Below are positions 1-10,949 of a stretch of 64,000 nt of DNA, piece by piece. This stretch comes from Ampullaceana balthica. Its lineage: Eukaryota; Mollusca; Gastropoda; Lymnaeidae. The stretch spans positions 1,002,001-1,066,000 of the forward strand of contig CALYLW010000041.1 of NCBI GenBank assembly GCA_944989445.1, given 5' to 3'. The translations under genes were made by a program, and so were the position numbers. A model generated the notes under the pieces. The model was given only the letters and a program-made list of their open reading frames with translations, had not been told where the DNA came from and did not search any database. Position 1 is the stretch's first letter; each line of letters opens with the position of its first letter.

Positions 1-470
1 AACTCTAACTAGGTAATGTGACAACACGGCTTAACTACAAATGCCAGTAAATTTCAATTTATTAATTACTTAAAATGACTAAGTATGATTAATTCCAATT
101 AACATAAGTTATGGCAAGCTAATGATGATTTAACCAAGCGTTATGTCAAGATATATCGCATGCGAGAGATCACTAGAACAATCCTACAATCATCCCGGAC
201 GGGCCCCCATTTATAGCCTTGTGGCGATATTTATGAAATCTTAGGTGGCTTGTTGTCTAGGGGCATATATATATGTATATATGTATGTTTAAGTTAATCT
301 CGCTCACAAGGTATACTTTAGTGATCTACTCGCATACGACAATCAACAAACTAAAAGGTTGAATTTTAACACAATTTAATTTATCATACACTTTTTACAA
401 GGATTGGATTGCTGCAATGCAATGTCCCCTTCACATAACATTAATCATCATCATTAGGCTAAGTTGCAAT
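1..470. other. AT-rich stretch without recognised gene
   Basis: No coding frame or repeat is recognised here. On the minus strand there is a TATA-like word (TATAAAT, around 210-216) followed by a GC-rich run, similar in layout to the TATA element near 1,740. A short TATATG-type microsatellite lies around 267-290. The stretch may be part of the same repeat or gene as 480-1,900, but nothing proves this. Confidence 0.4.
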
Positions 471-479
471 TAACTTTAG

Positions 480-1080
480 GTTAATGGTGGGTACTTATAG
501 TTGCACTGTGTGCTGTGGGTCGTCTCATCTACTCCGGGTTCCCTCTGTAGCTGGGGCGGGTAGAGGTGCCTCACGAGCTCCACGGGCTGTGCTTCGTACT
601 GATGTTGGCTGCAGGTGTTCTTGCCCCACCCGTGTCCTGTGTAAGGGGCGGGATGGTTGGTTCTGCAAGTCCTTCCTGGCCGCTGCGGTTCACTGGCTTG
701 GATAACACTGGGTCAACTCTGGGTCACCTCGCCCTGCGCCGGGTTCCTTCGGTTGAGGGGCGGACGCAGTTGGTACTGCAAGGTCGTTCCTCTGGCTGGC
801 GTGTTGAGTAAGGAGGTCACTTGGGCGTGCTCCTGATTCTCGATGCTTGGATGCGTGTTGGCTATCTCGTCTCGGGTTAAGACGGCATTAACTTTCACAG
901 GATGTGTGATAAGTTATCGTTCGCGCTCACGTGTGTGATGTGCGAGCATTGGGGCACAGCTATGTGTGTGGCCACCAGCTTCGATTGGTACGGTGTGTGA
1001 CCAATCGGGTATGACGACAAGTCAGCCTGGGTTGGACTGTGGACAGGAGTGCGTGTTGCCTCTGCACAGGTCCGGTATCC
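480..1080. other. GC-richer block, function unknown
   Basis: Base composition changes sharply from the AT-rich surroundings to a C/G/T-rich block. Related phrases recur inside it, for example GGGTTCC followed by GGGGCGG near 535-560 and again near 738-763, which suggests an internal duplication. Short open frames here (484-705, 566-811) have no recognisable protein character. It could be the untranslated or promoter part of an old retroelement, or a CpG-rich region of a gene lying to the left. Confidence 0.35.
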
Positions 1081-1588
1081 AGGAACCAGACTAAAACAGA
1101 AAAGAAAACTAGGGTAGTTTCTCTAATTCAGTCTGTCTATATTCCACCTTCCGACAACCAAGCCTTCAGAGCAAGGTGCCAAAAGTGGATTACATATATT
1201 CATGTACAATGTGAATTATTAATTTAATAATGGGGGGGGGTGTGCTTAGACTGGGTCTAAGTCTTAAACCACGGATGCAGACCTAGCTGGCTGACACCCG
1301 GGCACATGGTTCAACATATATAAATACCTTAAATGCATTAAATGCACCTTATTCTTTGAAAATCTAGCTCAAACCATCCATTCGATGGAGAGCGTGGGTA
1401 ATCACACAGTTAAATAACAACATGGAATGTTCACGTGTCCCACGTGGTCCCACACGGCGAGCTGTCGACCGTGGGGTTTAAACATTTCAACAATTTTACA
1501 ACCGGAAAATTCAATGGTTCATATCTAAGTATTTACATGTAATGCATACAATACAAATACGGCAAATAAAACTAGAGCTCACTCTTAC

Positions 1589-1743
1589 CAGATTCTGGGT
1601 TTTGGATGTACTTGTCGGCTCTCTTGACCAAGGATGGACACAGATAGAATCTTGAGGCGAATACTACACTTCGTTTGTTCTGATGCTGTGGTCGTTGGCC
1701 GGAAAAGAAGAGAACGAGATCCAGGGGCGCGCTTGTATTTATA
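1589..1743 (-). promoter_or_regulatory. Candidate TATA promoter with non-coding first exon and 5' splice donor
   Basis: On the minus strand a good TATA box (TATAAATA, 1736-1743) is followed by about 150 bases that end in a consensus donor (CTG|GTAAGAG; the intron GT lies at 1588-1587). A start about 30 bases downstream of the TATA box would give a first exon of about 120 bases without an ATG, with transcription running toward position 1. The layout is typical of animal promoters. No downstream coding exon is recognised before the window edge, so it could equally belong to a retroelement leader. Confidence 0.35.
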
Positions 1744-1843
1744 CCCTGAGGGGCGGTTTTGTCCAGTTGTGTCCGATTGGCCTCTAATTATTTTCCATCT
1801 CACAAAGAGGTTGGACTCTTTCACCTGACATCCTTGCATATTT

Positions 1844-2720
1844 AATGGGGTTCCGTTGACACAGGCGAGCTAATCAAGCGTGTGTGAGTTATCCCCCTTG
1901 TTTCACCCGTAGGCTGGGTAGCAGATATTTGAGTCAACACAAATTTCGTCACAACAAGTAAAGAAGCAAAAAAAATATATAGTTGTGTCTATTAGTCCAC
2001 TGCTAAATGTTATGTCCAGTTAACTTTGTTTATTAGCACAGTGTAAGATGAGAAGAACTATATAACACAATAGATGCAGAACATCTAATCTATTACATTA
2101 TATAGTTCTCAGTTATCTGGAAATTAATATTTAAACAAACAGAAATCTATGTCATTTTAACCTGACACTAAATGTCTATCATACTTATGTAAGTTTACAA
2201 TAATCACCAGTCTGGTTCAAGAAAATTTAAGCCAATGTGGAAAAGAGGTACTGTGAAGCTCAGCTTTAACTTTGTTTTTCTGCAAAAGCTTTTTAAAAAA
2301 TGATTTTTTGGCCACTCTAACTAAGATGAAACCTTCTTACATCTTAAACTCTTCATGTGTAGAGTGGTTTCATTGCACAAACTTGCAGTTTATTTCCATA
2401 AACTTTATATGACTATGCATTTTTAAGAAAATCATCTTAATTGTTTTCACATTAAATAAGCTAGTACTTATATGCATTTTAAAATCCAGAATTTAGTGAT
2501 CAGATGTGTCTACAATAGAATCAAACTGATTAAAACTTAGATTAGCAAAATAGAGTGCTGAAAAGAAAGTGATGGATGACCAACAAGAAAACTTTGAGTG
2601 GTAAAGGCACTAAGTAAATAACAAATTTACATTTAAAAACTATAATATATATAGTATCCTAATCACAAAATTCCACTGTGTTATGACTGCATAATTGAAT
2701 TTGAAAGAACTGACTTCACA
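1844..2720. other. AT-rich sequence, nothing recognised
   Basis: No gene, repeat family or RNA is recognised between the GC-rich promoter-like region and the LINE remnant at 2.7 kb. Confidence 0.4.
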
Positions 2721-2721
2721 A

Positions 2722-2925
2722 TGTATCTCTAAAGGGGCTGCGTACCTCAACACAGTCTCTTCTGAAATTTCCCAGAGTGGATGGACACAGGAAGAAATCC
2801 CTTTGCATGCACTCTTTCAAATCAGCTGCACCAAAGTTATGGAACAGTCATCCAAAATCATTGACGGAGTGTGACAACAAAGAAATTTAAAGAAAAATTT
2901 GAAGACTTTTTTGTTATTTAAGCAT
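2722..2925 (+). pseudogene. LINE (CR1/L2-like) reverse transcriptase C-terminal remnant
   Basis: One plus-strand frame reads S-F-K-S-A-A-P-K-L-W-N-S and then S-L-T-E and a lysine/phenylalanine-rich tail. This matches the extreme C-terminus of many CR1/jockey-type LINE polyproteins (the pattern 'RSF..AAPKLWNSLP.SL...FK..LK.FLF'). Upstream, an out-of-register piece fits the preceding '...SLLKFPRV' segment. Everything upstream (RT and endonuclease domains) is missing, so this is a short, 5'-truncated dead copy. Confidence 0.6.
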
Positions 2926-3535
2926 GATGAGCATGGACAGTTAGGCTGTAGAAGAAAGCCATCATAGTCACTGACTCCTGTCAAATGCACTATAAATAAC
3001 TCACTGACATCTGGTGTGCAATATTTTCTTTTGTTACCAGGAGATTTAAATATTGAGGATGTAACAAACTTGTTATTTTACAGAGGAAAGACTTTGGAAT
3101 TTAGTATAGTTCATGGGAATGACAAAATGTGTGGTGTTGTGCCATAAAATGACTCATGACTTAGTCAAGTCACTAAGTAGATGGAAAGTTAATTCGTTGC
3201 TGCCACCATAGTTTGGTAGTCTATTTTTAGCCACCATTATCTATGTCCCTTCCTAAACTATTGTGGGACTTTTTTCTTTAAATTTCATGCCAGCTTTTTC
3301 AACTGAAACAAGCGATGTATTGTGCCCCACATGTGAAATGCTAGTATTCAATAAAGAATAAAGTCATACGATTTGTAAGAAATCAGTGAGAAAAAAGCAG
3401 GACGCTTTAGTTTAGTCAAGGAACAAAACAGCTAATAGTGGCACAAATGTAGTTTAAAACCTAAGATGAAAATAGAACTCCCTAACCCTATACATAAGAG
3501 ACATCTGAGCAAATCTAATTCAAGTACAAGCTTAC

Positions 3536-3650
3536 TCCATTGGCTTCCAGTGATATGTACTGTATCGTAGCCTCTTGAACACTTTCTGTCTGAGTGTATC
3601 TAAAGCTGACTGTAAATCTGGACCTGTTAAATCTTCCAGTTTTTTTCCCT
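3536..3650 (-). CDS. Host gene, internal coding exon (downstream exon of set)
   Basis: On the minus strand a pyrimidine tract ending CTTTTCAAAG is followed by 115 open bases and then a donor A|GTAAGC (intron GT at 3535-3534). The reading frame gives GKKLEDLTGPDLQSALDTLR followed by a basic KVFKRLRYSTYHWK segment. This has the composition of a real helical protein and is unlike the poly-T shadows around it. It starts in phase 1, matching the phase in which the exon at 4274-4405 ends, and ends in phase 2. I do not recognise the family. A second frame is also open over the same bases but does not join the upstream exon. The next exon toward position 1 was not found. Confidence 0.5.
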
Positions 3651-3705
3651 CTTTGAAAAGAAAAATAATTTGTGTGTTCTTTTTTGAGAAACTGTAACAT
3701 ATAAC

Positions 3706-3915
3706 CAATGTTCCCTCTAAGGTTCGTTGGTGTGTGTGCAAAATACCAAACTCGTGTGCAAAGTTGAACATCCATTTTTTTGTGTGCAATATTTTACTAA
3801 CCATCAAACACAGATATTATATTATACTTTTAAAAATTATCTGTGCTGTAATTCTAAACTGCTGTGGGGCACCGTTCATATATGTGCCCAGCCATATAGC
3901 TTAAAGGGAACATTG
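3706..3915. mobile_element. hAT-like MITE with 8-bp target duplication
   Basis: A 210-bp element has inverted ends CAATGTTCCCTCTAAG and CTTAAAGGGAACATTG. The flanks are CATATAAC (3698-3705) and CTTATAAC (3916-3923), which differ at one of 8 positions and indicate a hAT-type 8-bp duplication. It carries no transposase. It lies inside the intron between the minus-strand exons at 3536-3650 and 4274-4405. The 98-aa frame that starts inside it is not a gene. Confidence 0.7.
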
Positions 3916-4273
3916 CTTATAACCCAATTTTCCATATCATTAGTGAAATATTTTACAGAGACAGTCACTAAATCATTAATTAATTCCCTTGATTCACATT
4001 TTTATCAAAAGAAATTTAATTGAAAAAACCAGTGAATATTAGATGGCTCACAATGGGAGTTAGCTCAAAGATAAAACATTTACTTACACAAAAGACCCAA
4101 TCTTTTTTAATTACCAAAAACAATGTTTGAAACTGATCCAAGTTTTAACATTTATTTTAGAATTTGGCAAATGCATGCCACATAGCCATGAGATGTTATT
4201 TCAATATGAGGATGATGGTAAAAAAATAATTAAATTTTTTTTAAAAATATGCTAAAACGGTAAAGAAACAAAC

Positions 4274-4405
4274 CCTTTTCAAGAATTTCAGATTCTATTG
4301 CATTTGCCCTTGCAGTCAACTCCAATGAGCTCAGTGGAACCCGTCTTTGTTGTAAGTATCTTATTAAATTTTCTTTCTCTGCTAACAATGTTTGGATTGG
4401 ATATT
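4274..4405 (-). CDS. Host gene, internal coding exon (coiled-coil-like)
   Basis: A minus-strand acceptor (TTTCTTTCAATCTTACCATGCAG) precedes 132 open bases that end at a GG|GTTTGT donor. The frame (phase 1 in, phase 1 out) encodes YPIQTLLAEKENLIRYLQQR, then RVPLSSLELTARANAIESEI and LEK. It is strongly helical, with alternating charged and leucine residues. The join to the exon at 3536-3650 restores a glutamate codon across the splice, giving ...LEK-E-GKKLED.... The family is not recognised; the evidence that it is a true exon is the splice signals, the phase match and the composition. Confidence 0.55.
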
Positions 4406-4562
4406 CTGCATGGTAAGATTGAAAGAAATTATTAGTTACAATTTTGAAAAAACGCAAGTTTTCTTTTTTTGTTTTGTTTTGATGTAACGAGGTTGCAATT
4501 AGGGACTTTAATTCTCTAAATCCCATAACCAATGGACATATTAAAAAGCAGTTTGCTGAAAC

Positions 4563-4591
4563 CCATTTTAACAGTGCAATGGATGGACAGC
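4563..4591 (-). CDS. Candidate 29-bp microexon of the same host gene
   Basis: The exon at 5158-5357 ends in phase 2 while the exon at 4274-4405 needs an incoming phase of 1, so at least one exon must lie between them. A minus-strand segment with acceptor CAACTTGCAG and donor ATGG|GTTTCA is exactly 29 bases. It would convert phase 2 to phase 1 without a stop (KLSIHCTVKM). The phase fit is suggestive, but a segment this short could fit by chance. Confidence 0.25.
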
Positions 4592-5157
4592 CTGCAAGTT
4601 GAGGCAATTAGAAATATATGACTCACAGGAAAGGGAAAACCTGTTAACTTTTTGCAGGTTTTTTTTATCAACCCTTTGTGTTACATTATTTTGTTTGAAA
4701 GCCACTTTATACCACATGGGAGAGATTTTTTTATTCATGGATTTTTAAGTCCCTGGGTATAGCTGTGCCCATCACCTTCTTGTTATAAATCAGCTCCAGA
4801 GCAGAGCTATACAAAAAGAAATTTGGCTGTGATGTTTCTCTAACTATGTATGTCATTATAGGACAACATTTAACTGCTAACAAGCTTCTTTAGATACTAA
4901 GTTAATAAATGTTGTAATAAGTAATAAGACTTAGATTATGTTTTTGATGACCAAATTACTTTAAGCAAATCATTAGAAATCTTTTGTGCATGTTATTAAA
5001 CCCTCCCAGCTAAATGTGAAATGCAGAACTCATTGCCTATTGAGTAAGCTATTTATATTGCTTAACTAACTTTGAGGCAATGGTGGCAATGAAAATGATG
5101 AATTATATTAAAATCTCTAAATCGATAACTGATTATTAAAATCACTGTTACTAGTAC

Positions 5158-5357
5158 TTGCTTTCCAATAAAATTTTCATGGCTTTAATTAGTCGAGTTG
5201 GTAACTGTGACCTGCTTCGTCGTGTGACACCAGGATGGCTTTTATAAGTTATATGTCCACTTTTGCCAATGTGGTCTCCATCCAACTTTATCGCTACCAA
5301 TGGATCCACTTTTGAATTTGTTGTGATATGACCACCTGAATCTTCTGCTGATTTCAT
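5158..5357 (-). CDS. Host gene, upstream coding exon of the set
   Basis: A strong minus-strand acceptor (TTTTTCCCCCCAG) is followed by 200 bases open in phase 0, ending at CAA|GTACTA. The frame starts MKSAEDSGGHITTNSKVD and later reads TRRSRSQLPTRLIKAMKILL, a serine/basic linker running into a helix. The initial ATG directly follows the AG, so it could be either an internal methionine or the start codon. With the exons at 4274-4405 and 3536-3650 it forms a minus-strand gene fragment. The function is not recognised. Confidence 0.5.
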
Positions 5358-5439
5358 CTGGGGGGAAAAATTTTAGGCCCTTGTTGCTTATTTTAAAATA
5401 AAGTATTACTTCTAAAAATCCAAATATAACTATTATACT

Positions 5440-7260
5440 ATACTAATTCCAAATTATATATATATATAATTTGCTATGTATGTCCGTCCGTCCCGTCCAT
5501 GACACTATGAGAGGTAACTCCCGATTTTTTTTTAAATGAAAATATAGACGTAAAATAATTTTTAAAATTTTGGTTTCGAGATTAACAGAGTGTGTTTCTC
5601 GCCATAAAATATTATGACGTGACATCATTATTTGAGCTTATATTAATGTGTGAAAAGGGAACGAAGTAAAAAGAACCATGGTTTATTTATGTCCGTTTTT
5701 GTGTATGTAAGCATGTCAATATTATGTATGTAATTCTAAATTAAATTTTCTACATCAATGTATAACATCCGTTATTAGGATTATGAGATTTACAATTGGT
5801 GTGTGTTTGGTTGTCAAGTTTCGAAGCCTTTTGAACTACAAAGCCATTTTTTATTACTGCAAATGAAGTTTGTCAACTTATGCTTCAGTTTAGCGTTTTG
5901 TATGTTTAAAAAATAACATAATTAAAAATCAAACCGTCCCACAATAGCTTTTGTTTGATTGTTATTTACAGTAATATTTTAATGCGTCTTAGACTAAATT
6001 TGAAAAAAACTTTACTTTTAATATAGAACTGGAAGAGGTGCTGATTTAAAAATAATGAAAACGTTCATTTGAATTCCTAAAATGTGTATATTAAATTGTA
6101 AATAATTTATTAAATAGTTACATTTTTTTGTTTAAATGTTTTTGATAATGTGGTGGTAATAATGCATGAACCAATGGGCGCATAAACTGACAAGTCATAA
6201 TAGATCTGGAAAAGGTGCTGACTTGACAATAATAAAAACATTTATGCGAATACCTAAAATGTGTATGTTAAATTGTAAATACGATTAACTGTTGATACTT
6301 TAATCTATTCTTTTATCCTGTGACAAACTTTGCTTATTACGTTTCATGCAAAATAAATTATTATTTTCTATTTACATGTGTAAATAGTTACATTTTATTT
6401 TTTACATGTTTTTGATAATGTTGTGGTAATAATGTAAGGACAAATGGGTGAATAAACTGACAAGTCATAATCTTCAATGATCTTAAACTGCTTCAAATCA
6501 CAGATGTGCTTGATATGAATCACATTACAGTCACATAATTTATTTTTAACGCACTGTGCTGTATTATTGGTGCACTCAAAATTGGTGCACACTATTCAAT
6601 GCCGCAAGTTAACGTCCGGCTGACTCCTCAGCAATATTTGTTAATACATGTACTTCGAACTTCAAAATTCTTTGCTGCAGTATCACTTTATGCTGTGTGT
6701 AATTCACTATGCATTTACTATTATCATGATTATATCATTATTATTCATGCAAACTTATATAACGCGAACCCTAAGCTTGGAGGTTTTCTCATAACACATA
6801 TATTCGTATATATAATCAAAATATATACTTTGCTATGTCTGTTCATAATGCTAGATTTTAGAAAGCGTACCGCTAAAAAAAATTGCCTTGAAAAAGTTTC
6901 TGCAAAAAAATATATATATATATTTTCAAATGTCCGCATAAAATTGTACCATATGGAAAAGAGATTTAATTTTTCTCTCTTGGTCTCTATATTTTCTGAT
7001 TATTTACTATGGGGCTTTCAGGCAAAAGGGACAATTACAAAAACTGAAATATATCCTTTTTGAAAAATTCCGTCATTTTTGACGGTTTATACACTAGTAT
7101 ATATATAATTTGCAATGTATGTCCCGTCCGTCTGTCTCGTCTTTCCATCCCGTCAGTGACGCTACTAATTTTAGAAAGCAGCGCACCAAATTACTGCACC
7201 AAAAATAACTCTTTTCGAACGTCCGCATAAAATTGTTCAATATGGAAATAAATGAATAAA
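5440..7260. repeat. Dispersed AT-rich repeat with ATGTATGTCCGTCCGTC-type ends
   Basis: The phrase TATATAATTTGCTATGTATG, followed by CCGTCC repeats, opens the stretch at about 5,455 and recurs at about 7,095. Inside, ATAATGTTGTGGTAATAATG-like and TGACAAGTCATAAT phrases occur twice (about 6,145-6,205 and 6,410-6,475). The segment at 6,860-7,055 (CGTCCGCATAAAATTGT..., GGCAAAAGGGACAATTAC) reappears at 25,260-25,390. It is a multicopy element of unknown class; the short hydrophobic frame at 6599-7063 lies inside it and has no family resemblance. Confidence 0.5.
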
Positions 7261-8055
7261 ATAAAAATAAATGAAAGTTCTGTATTACATTATTTTTTAT
7301 TCTGATGTGTATTTTTTTCTAAATAGATAGATCATGAAGAAATTACATTATCCAATTTAGTTTCTGATGTTATCATGGGTGACGTACATTTTATTTAGTT
7401 TAATTTTTATGTATAAATTTCTTGAATTGCATTTAATTTTTATATGCATTGGTTTCAACTAAATATTATGTCTTTTCTGAAAATTTCATTACAATAGATT
7501 TATTAATATTAAGTTTACACATTTAAATTTAAAATGTGTTGGCCATGTCTAGTTTTTCATGCACATGTAATTTTTAAAATATGCATACATTTTTTTGTGT
7601 GCATTATATGTGTTATTTACATGCATTTATTTTGTAATGTACATTATCTGTTTGTACTGAAATTTCATAGCAAAAGCTTTAATAATTTAAAGTTATACAT
7701 TTAAATGTAAATTGTCGGCCGAGTTTGATTTTCGATCGATGTTTTTTTTTAATGTGCATAAATTATCTGATCTGCTTTTAATGTATTTTATAATTGACAT
7801 TAGTTTCTAATGGCTATTATCTGTGTGTACTGAAATTTTCATAGCAAAAGCTTTAATAGTTTAATAGCTTTAAAAGTTATATATTTAAATGTAAATTGTT
7901 GTCCAAGTTCGATTTTCAAACGATGCTATTTTTTTTTAAAATGTGCATAAATTATCTGATCTGCGTTTAATGTATTTTATAATTGGCATTAACTTCTAAT
8001 GGGCATTATTTGTTTGTACTGAAATTTTCATAGCAAAAGCTTTAATATTTTTAAA

Positions 8056-8257
8056 TGACCCCCTTTCCAGTCCATGACGGACTATGGGGCAAGTGATGTA
8101 GCATTCACAAGTTTTTAGCCACCACTAACGAGCAGGGGAATGTGTGGCCAGCCCAATGCCCCAGGGGCCTTGCCAGTACCTGGGCTCGAGCCCGCGACTC
8201 GGGATCTGCCTCGGATCGATAGTCCAGTGCGCTACCACTTAGACCATCGCGCCCCAC
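8056..8257 (-). mobile_element. tRNA-derived SINE
   Basis: Read on the minus strand, the element begins GTGGGGCGCGATGGTCTAAG, with an A-box-like TGGTCTAAGTGG. About 40 bases later comes a B-box-like GGCTCGAGCCC, the spacing of a tRNA-type internal RNA polymerase III promoter. A non-tRNA body follows toward 8,056. Both flanks carry AATATTTTT, a likely target duplication, and neighbouring tandem repeat copies show the uninterrupted site. The tRNA-like head is diverged and continues into the body, so this is a SINE and not a tRNA gene. Confidence 0.7.
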
Positions 8258-8289
8258 AAATATTTTTTTTTATAAAGTTATACATTTAA

Positions 8290-8880
8290 ATTAGGGCTGT
8301 TAACGATTAATTAAAATTTAATCGTTAACTTTTGAAAAAATAACGATTTAAAAAATCATTAATTTCGATTAAAGCCAAAATTTAAAATTTATTATGTCAT
8401 AATTAACAATTATTAAATGTTCTTGTTGAAAATCTAAATAATACTGGAATGTCTCCTTTATATCTCATATTTTAACCTACTACGCAAAAAGACAAGGGTG
8501 TTGACATTATTTGGTTCAAGTGATGAGCGGGCTTAATTGACAATATAACCAGCCAAGGTGAACAATCATTCACATGGAAATGAGGCAACTAGTATGAACA
8601 AAACGGTCTTGGCAAGGAATGACATTATCGGATATCGGTGTTCATTAAGTTTCCAACTGTAGAGGGTTAATGGATTCAGGAACTTTCATCTCTAATTTGT
8701 AATGCAGTAATTCATCAGAAAAGCTGTCGTCATTTTCTGTCTCTGAGCCAGACTTCATTACTGCCATTAGCTTAATACGCTTTTCATTTGGATTGATAAG
8801 TAGGCGAAATGTTATAACCATGGTAGGCAAACTTTATCAACATTTTGAACATTCCCGTCAGTCAATGGTTTAAAACCAAA
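8290..8880. mobile_element. Unclassified insertion with hAT-like left end
   Basis: The segment splits a tandem repeat unit, since repeat sequence stops at about 8,293 and resumes at about 8,881. Its left end, TTAGGGCTGTTAACGATTAA, with inverted AT-rich words just inside it, resembles the ends of some hAT MITEs. A matching right end and a clean target duplication could not be identified. It has no coding content. Confidence 0.35.
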
Positions 8881-9474
8881 TGTTCAATTTTCGATTGATG
8901 CTATTTTTTTTAAAATGTGCATAAATTATCTGATCTGCGTTTAATGTATTCTTTTATTAGCATTAATTTCAGCTGTGAATTATCTGTTTGTACTGACAAC
9001 TCTACAGTTATGGCTATTGCATTGTTGGTATAAAAGTTATGCTATTTTGCATTAACTCTTTTTCTCTGGAATTATTTTCCTCATTCTGCCGGAATTATCT
9101 ATTCTGGAAATTTGTCTCGGGCTACCATGCTATCTTAAAATGTTAATAACTTTTTTATTATTTAACGGATAATGATATATTTGGTATTGAATTAAAGGGA
9201 AAAGACTGGTGTTTTTAGGCGACACAGACTCATGACTTTATTTTCATAAAATATTATGATTTTGTTTTAGTGAAAATAAAAATTAAAAAAACACCACATT
9301 TTTATTTTTTAAAAATCATTCTAAGTCACAAAAATCTTGATTTGTATCCAAAATGTAAGAAAATGGCTTTTTTCTGAACTATATTCATATTTACAGCAAA
9401 CGGAAATAACTTCACATTAAAAAAAAACAAATAAAAAAGAGCTCAATATCCATGGTCACCCATAAGACAAAATA

Positions 9475-10941
9475 CAGTCGAACCCACTTACCTTGAGCTC
9501 GGTTAGCTCGACCACCCCACTAACTCGACGTTTTTTATTGGAACCGCCAAATTCTCTCTTTGTCTTAGCATTTTTTCATCGGGTAATTCGATTTTTCTAA
9601 GTCGCCGAAACCTAGTACCCCGAGCACAAAAGAGGGCCAAATTTGCAACTTAACTTGGTTAGCTCGATCCTCGTCGGTTGGCCTAGCAATGCAATCTGGC
9701 ATTTTTAGTTCAAAACAGTGTTGACATCTCGCTTTTCTTCGAGACTTCCGGCTATTGTGTGATTCTACGAGATTTCAATAAAAATTACCGGATGTTTTGC
9801 GTGTGTAAATTATTAGTTCGACGTGTATCCATGGAGTATGTATTCACCCGAGGTACTGGACAATCGCGTTAGAGGTCGTTAATCGTCATTTCGCAGTGCA
9901 TGTTATATTATTATTAAACTTAATTCATTTTCTGATGTATTAATCATTTTATTTTTTAAGATAAATGAATATCTTTAGAAATGAAAATAAAGGTTTGTAT
10001 CGAGAATCGACGGTGGTTTTTATTTAATCAAATAAAAAAATTATTATTCTTTTAAAAGTTTGTTGTTGCTTTGTTACCAGTAAGATACGTGACTGTGACT
10101 AACACGCACGGGACGATGAAATCAAATCATTTCTGATAAGGAATGATTTTTTTTTAAAATTCGTTTAGACTTATTTGCCGGCCGAGGTCTAACACAGTAC
10201 ACACTACACACTCAAGGCCACAATAGTTTTATTTATATTACAAGTTTGATTGACTGAGGAAATTCGAGAGCGTTCTGATAGTAACAGATATCCTGCACGT
10301 CAAAAGCATTAAACTTAAAATAACCATATTGATTTGTTTATTTGTATTTTAAATTCGCTGATACGGCGGCAAACGCGAGCGGCTATACCATGCCACACGC
10401 AGGGCGCAGCATGAGGCGAGGCGAAAAATGTGACCTTTTAACGCATGCGCAGACAATTATAAACTGGTAACTTTTTTTTTATTAAATGGAATCAAAACAT
10501 ACCACTACCACAGAGTCATAATCAAAGTCCTTTACTTCGGCATAAATATATATATAAAAATTATAAAATATATATATACAAAATGCCGATTAGTCATAAC
10601 TTTTCCCGACTTTCATGGCCGAGACAATTTTTTTAAGAATTCCCGACTTTTTCCCATTTTCCTGAGTGGGAACCATGGTTATATTTAAATTTTAAACGGT
10701 CCTTAAAAACGAACGGTCATTACAACCTTAGGAAAGAGTGAAGAAATATTAGGATTCCGATACGATTCCGATTAATCGTCCCATCACTAATTAACGCTAA
10801 CTAATTAATCACGTACATAAAGAAATTTCAAGCACATGTTAATATTTTGCCGCCATATTGGTTTTCGTTTTAACTCGATCATCGGTTATGTCGACGCCAT
10901 TTTTCATACCCCAACGCCGTCGACTTAACCGGTTTCGACTG
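9475..10941. mobile_element. pogo/Tigger-type DNA transposon, non-autonomous, ~1.47 kb
   Basis: Left end CAGTCGAACCCACTTACC and right end (reverse complement) CAGTCGAAACCGGTTAAGTC are diverged inverted repeats of the Tigger style. Both are flanked by TA (9473-9474 and 10942-10943), the Tc1/mariner/pogo target. No DDE transposase frame is visible. A hAT-like end (around 10,740-10,795, GATTCCGATTAATCGTCCC) lies within it, so part of the 1.47 kb is probably later insertion. Confidence 0.6.
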
Positions 10942-10949
10942 TAATAGGA

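Larger units (their letters stand above)
7430..8990. repeat. Tandem ~170-200 bp AT-rich repeats, interrupted by a SINE and another insertion
   Basis: The phrases CTGTTTGTACTGAAATTT, CATAGCAAAAGCTTTAATA and GTGCATAAATTATCTGATCT recur with similar spacing near 7,645, 7,830, 8,015 and again after 8,890. The fourth copy is split first by the SINE at 8,056-8,257 and then by a segment at about 8,290-8,880 that begins TTAGGGCTGTTAACGATTAA (a hAT-like end). The repeat resumes at about 8,885. Confidence 0.6.

Noticed and set aside
484..811. Overlapping frames in the GC-rich block as a coding gene
   Set aside because: No family resemblance and no splice or start context; long frames are expected by chance in low-AT sequence.
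3727..4023. 98-aa plus-strand frame
   Set aside because: It begins inside the 210-bp MITE and crosses its right terminal repeat and target duplication, so it is not a conserved protein.
8185..8257. Functional tRNA gene
   Set aside because: A- and B-box-like words are present but diverged, cloverleaf pairing is poor and the sequence continues into a SINE body with a target-duplication-like flank.
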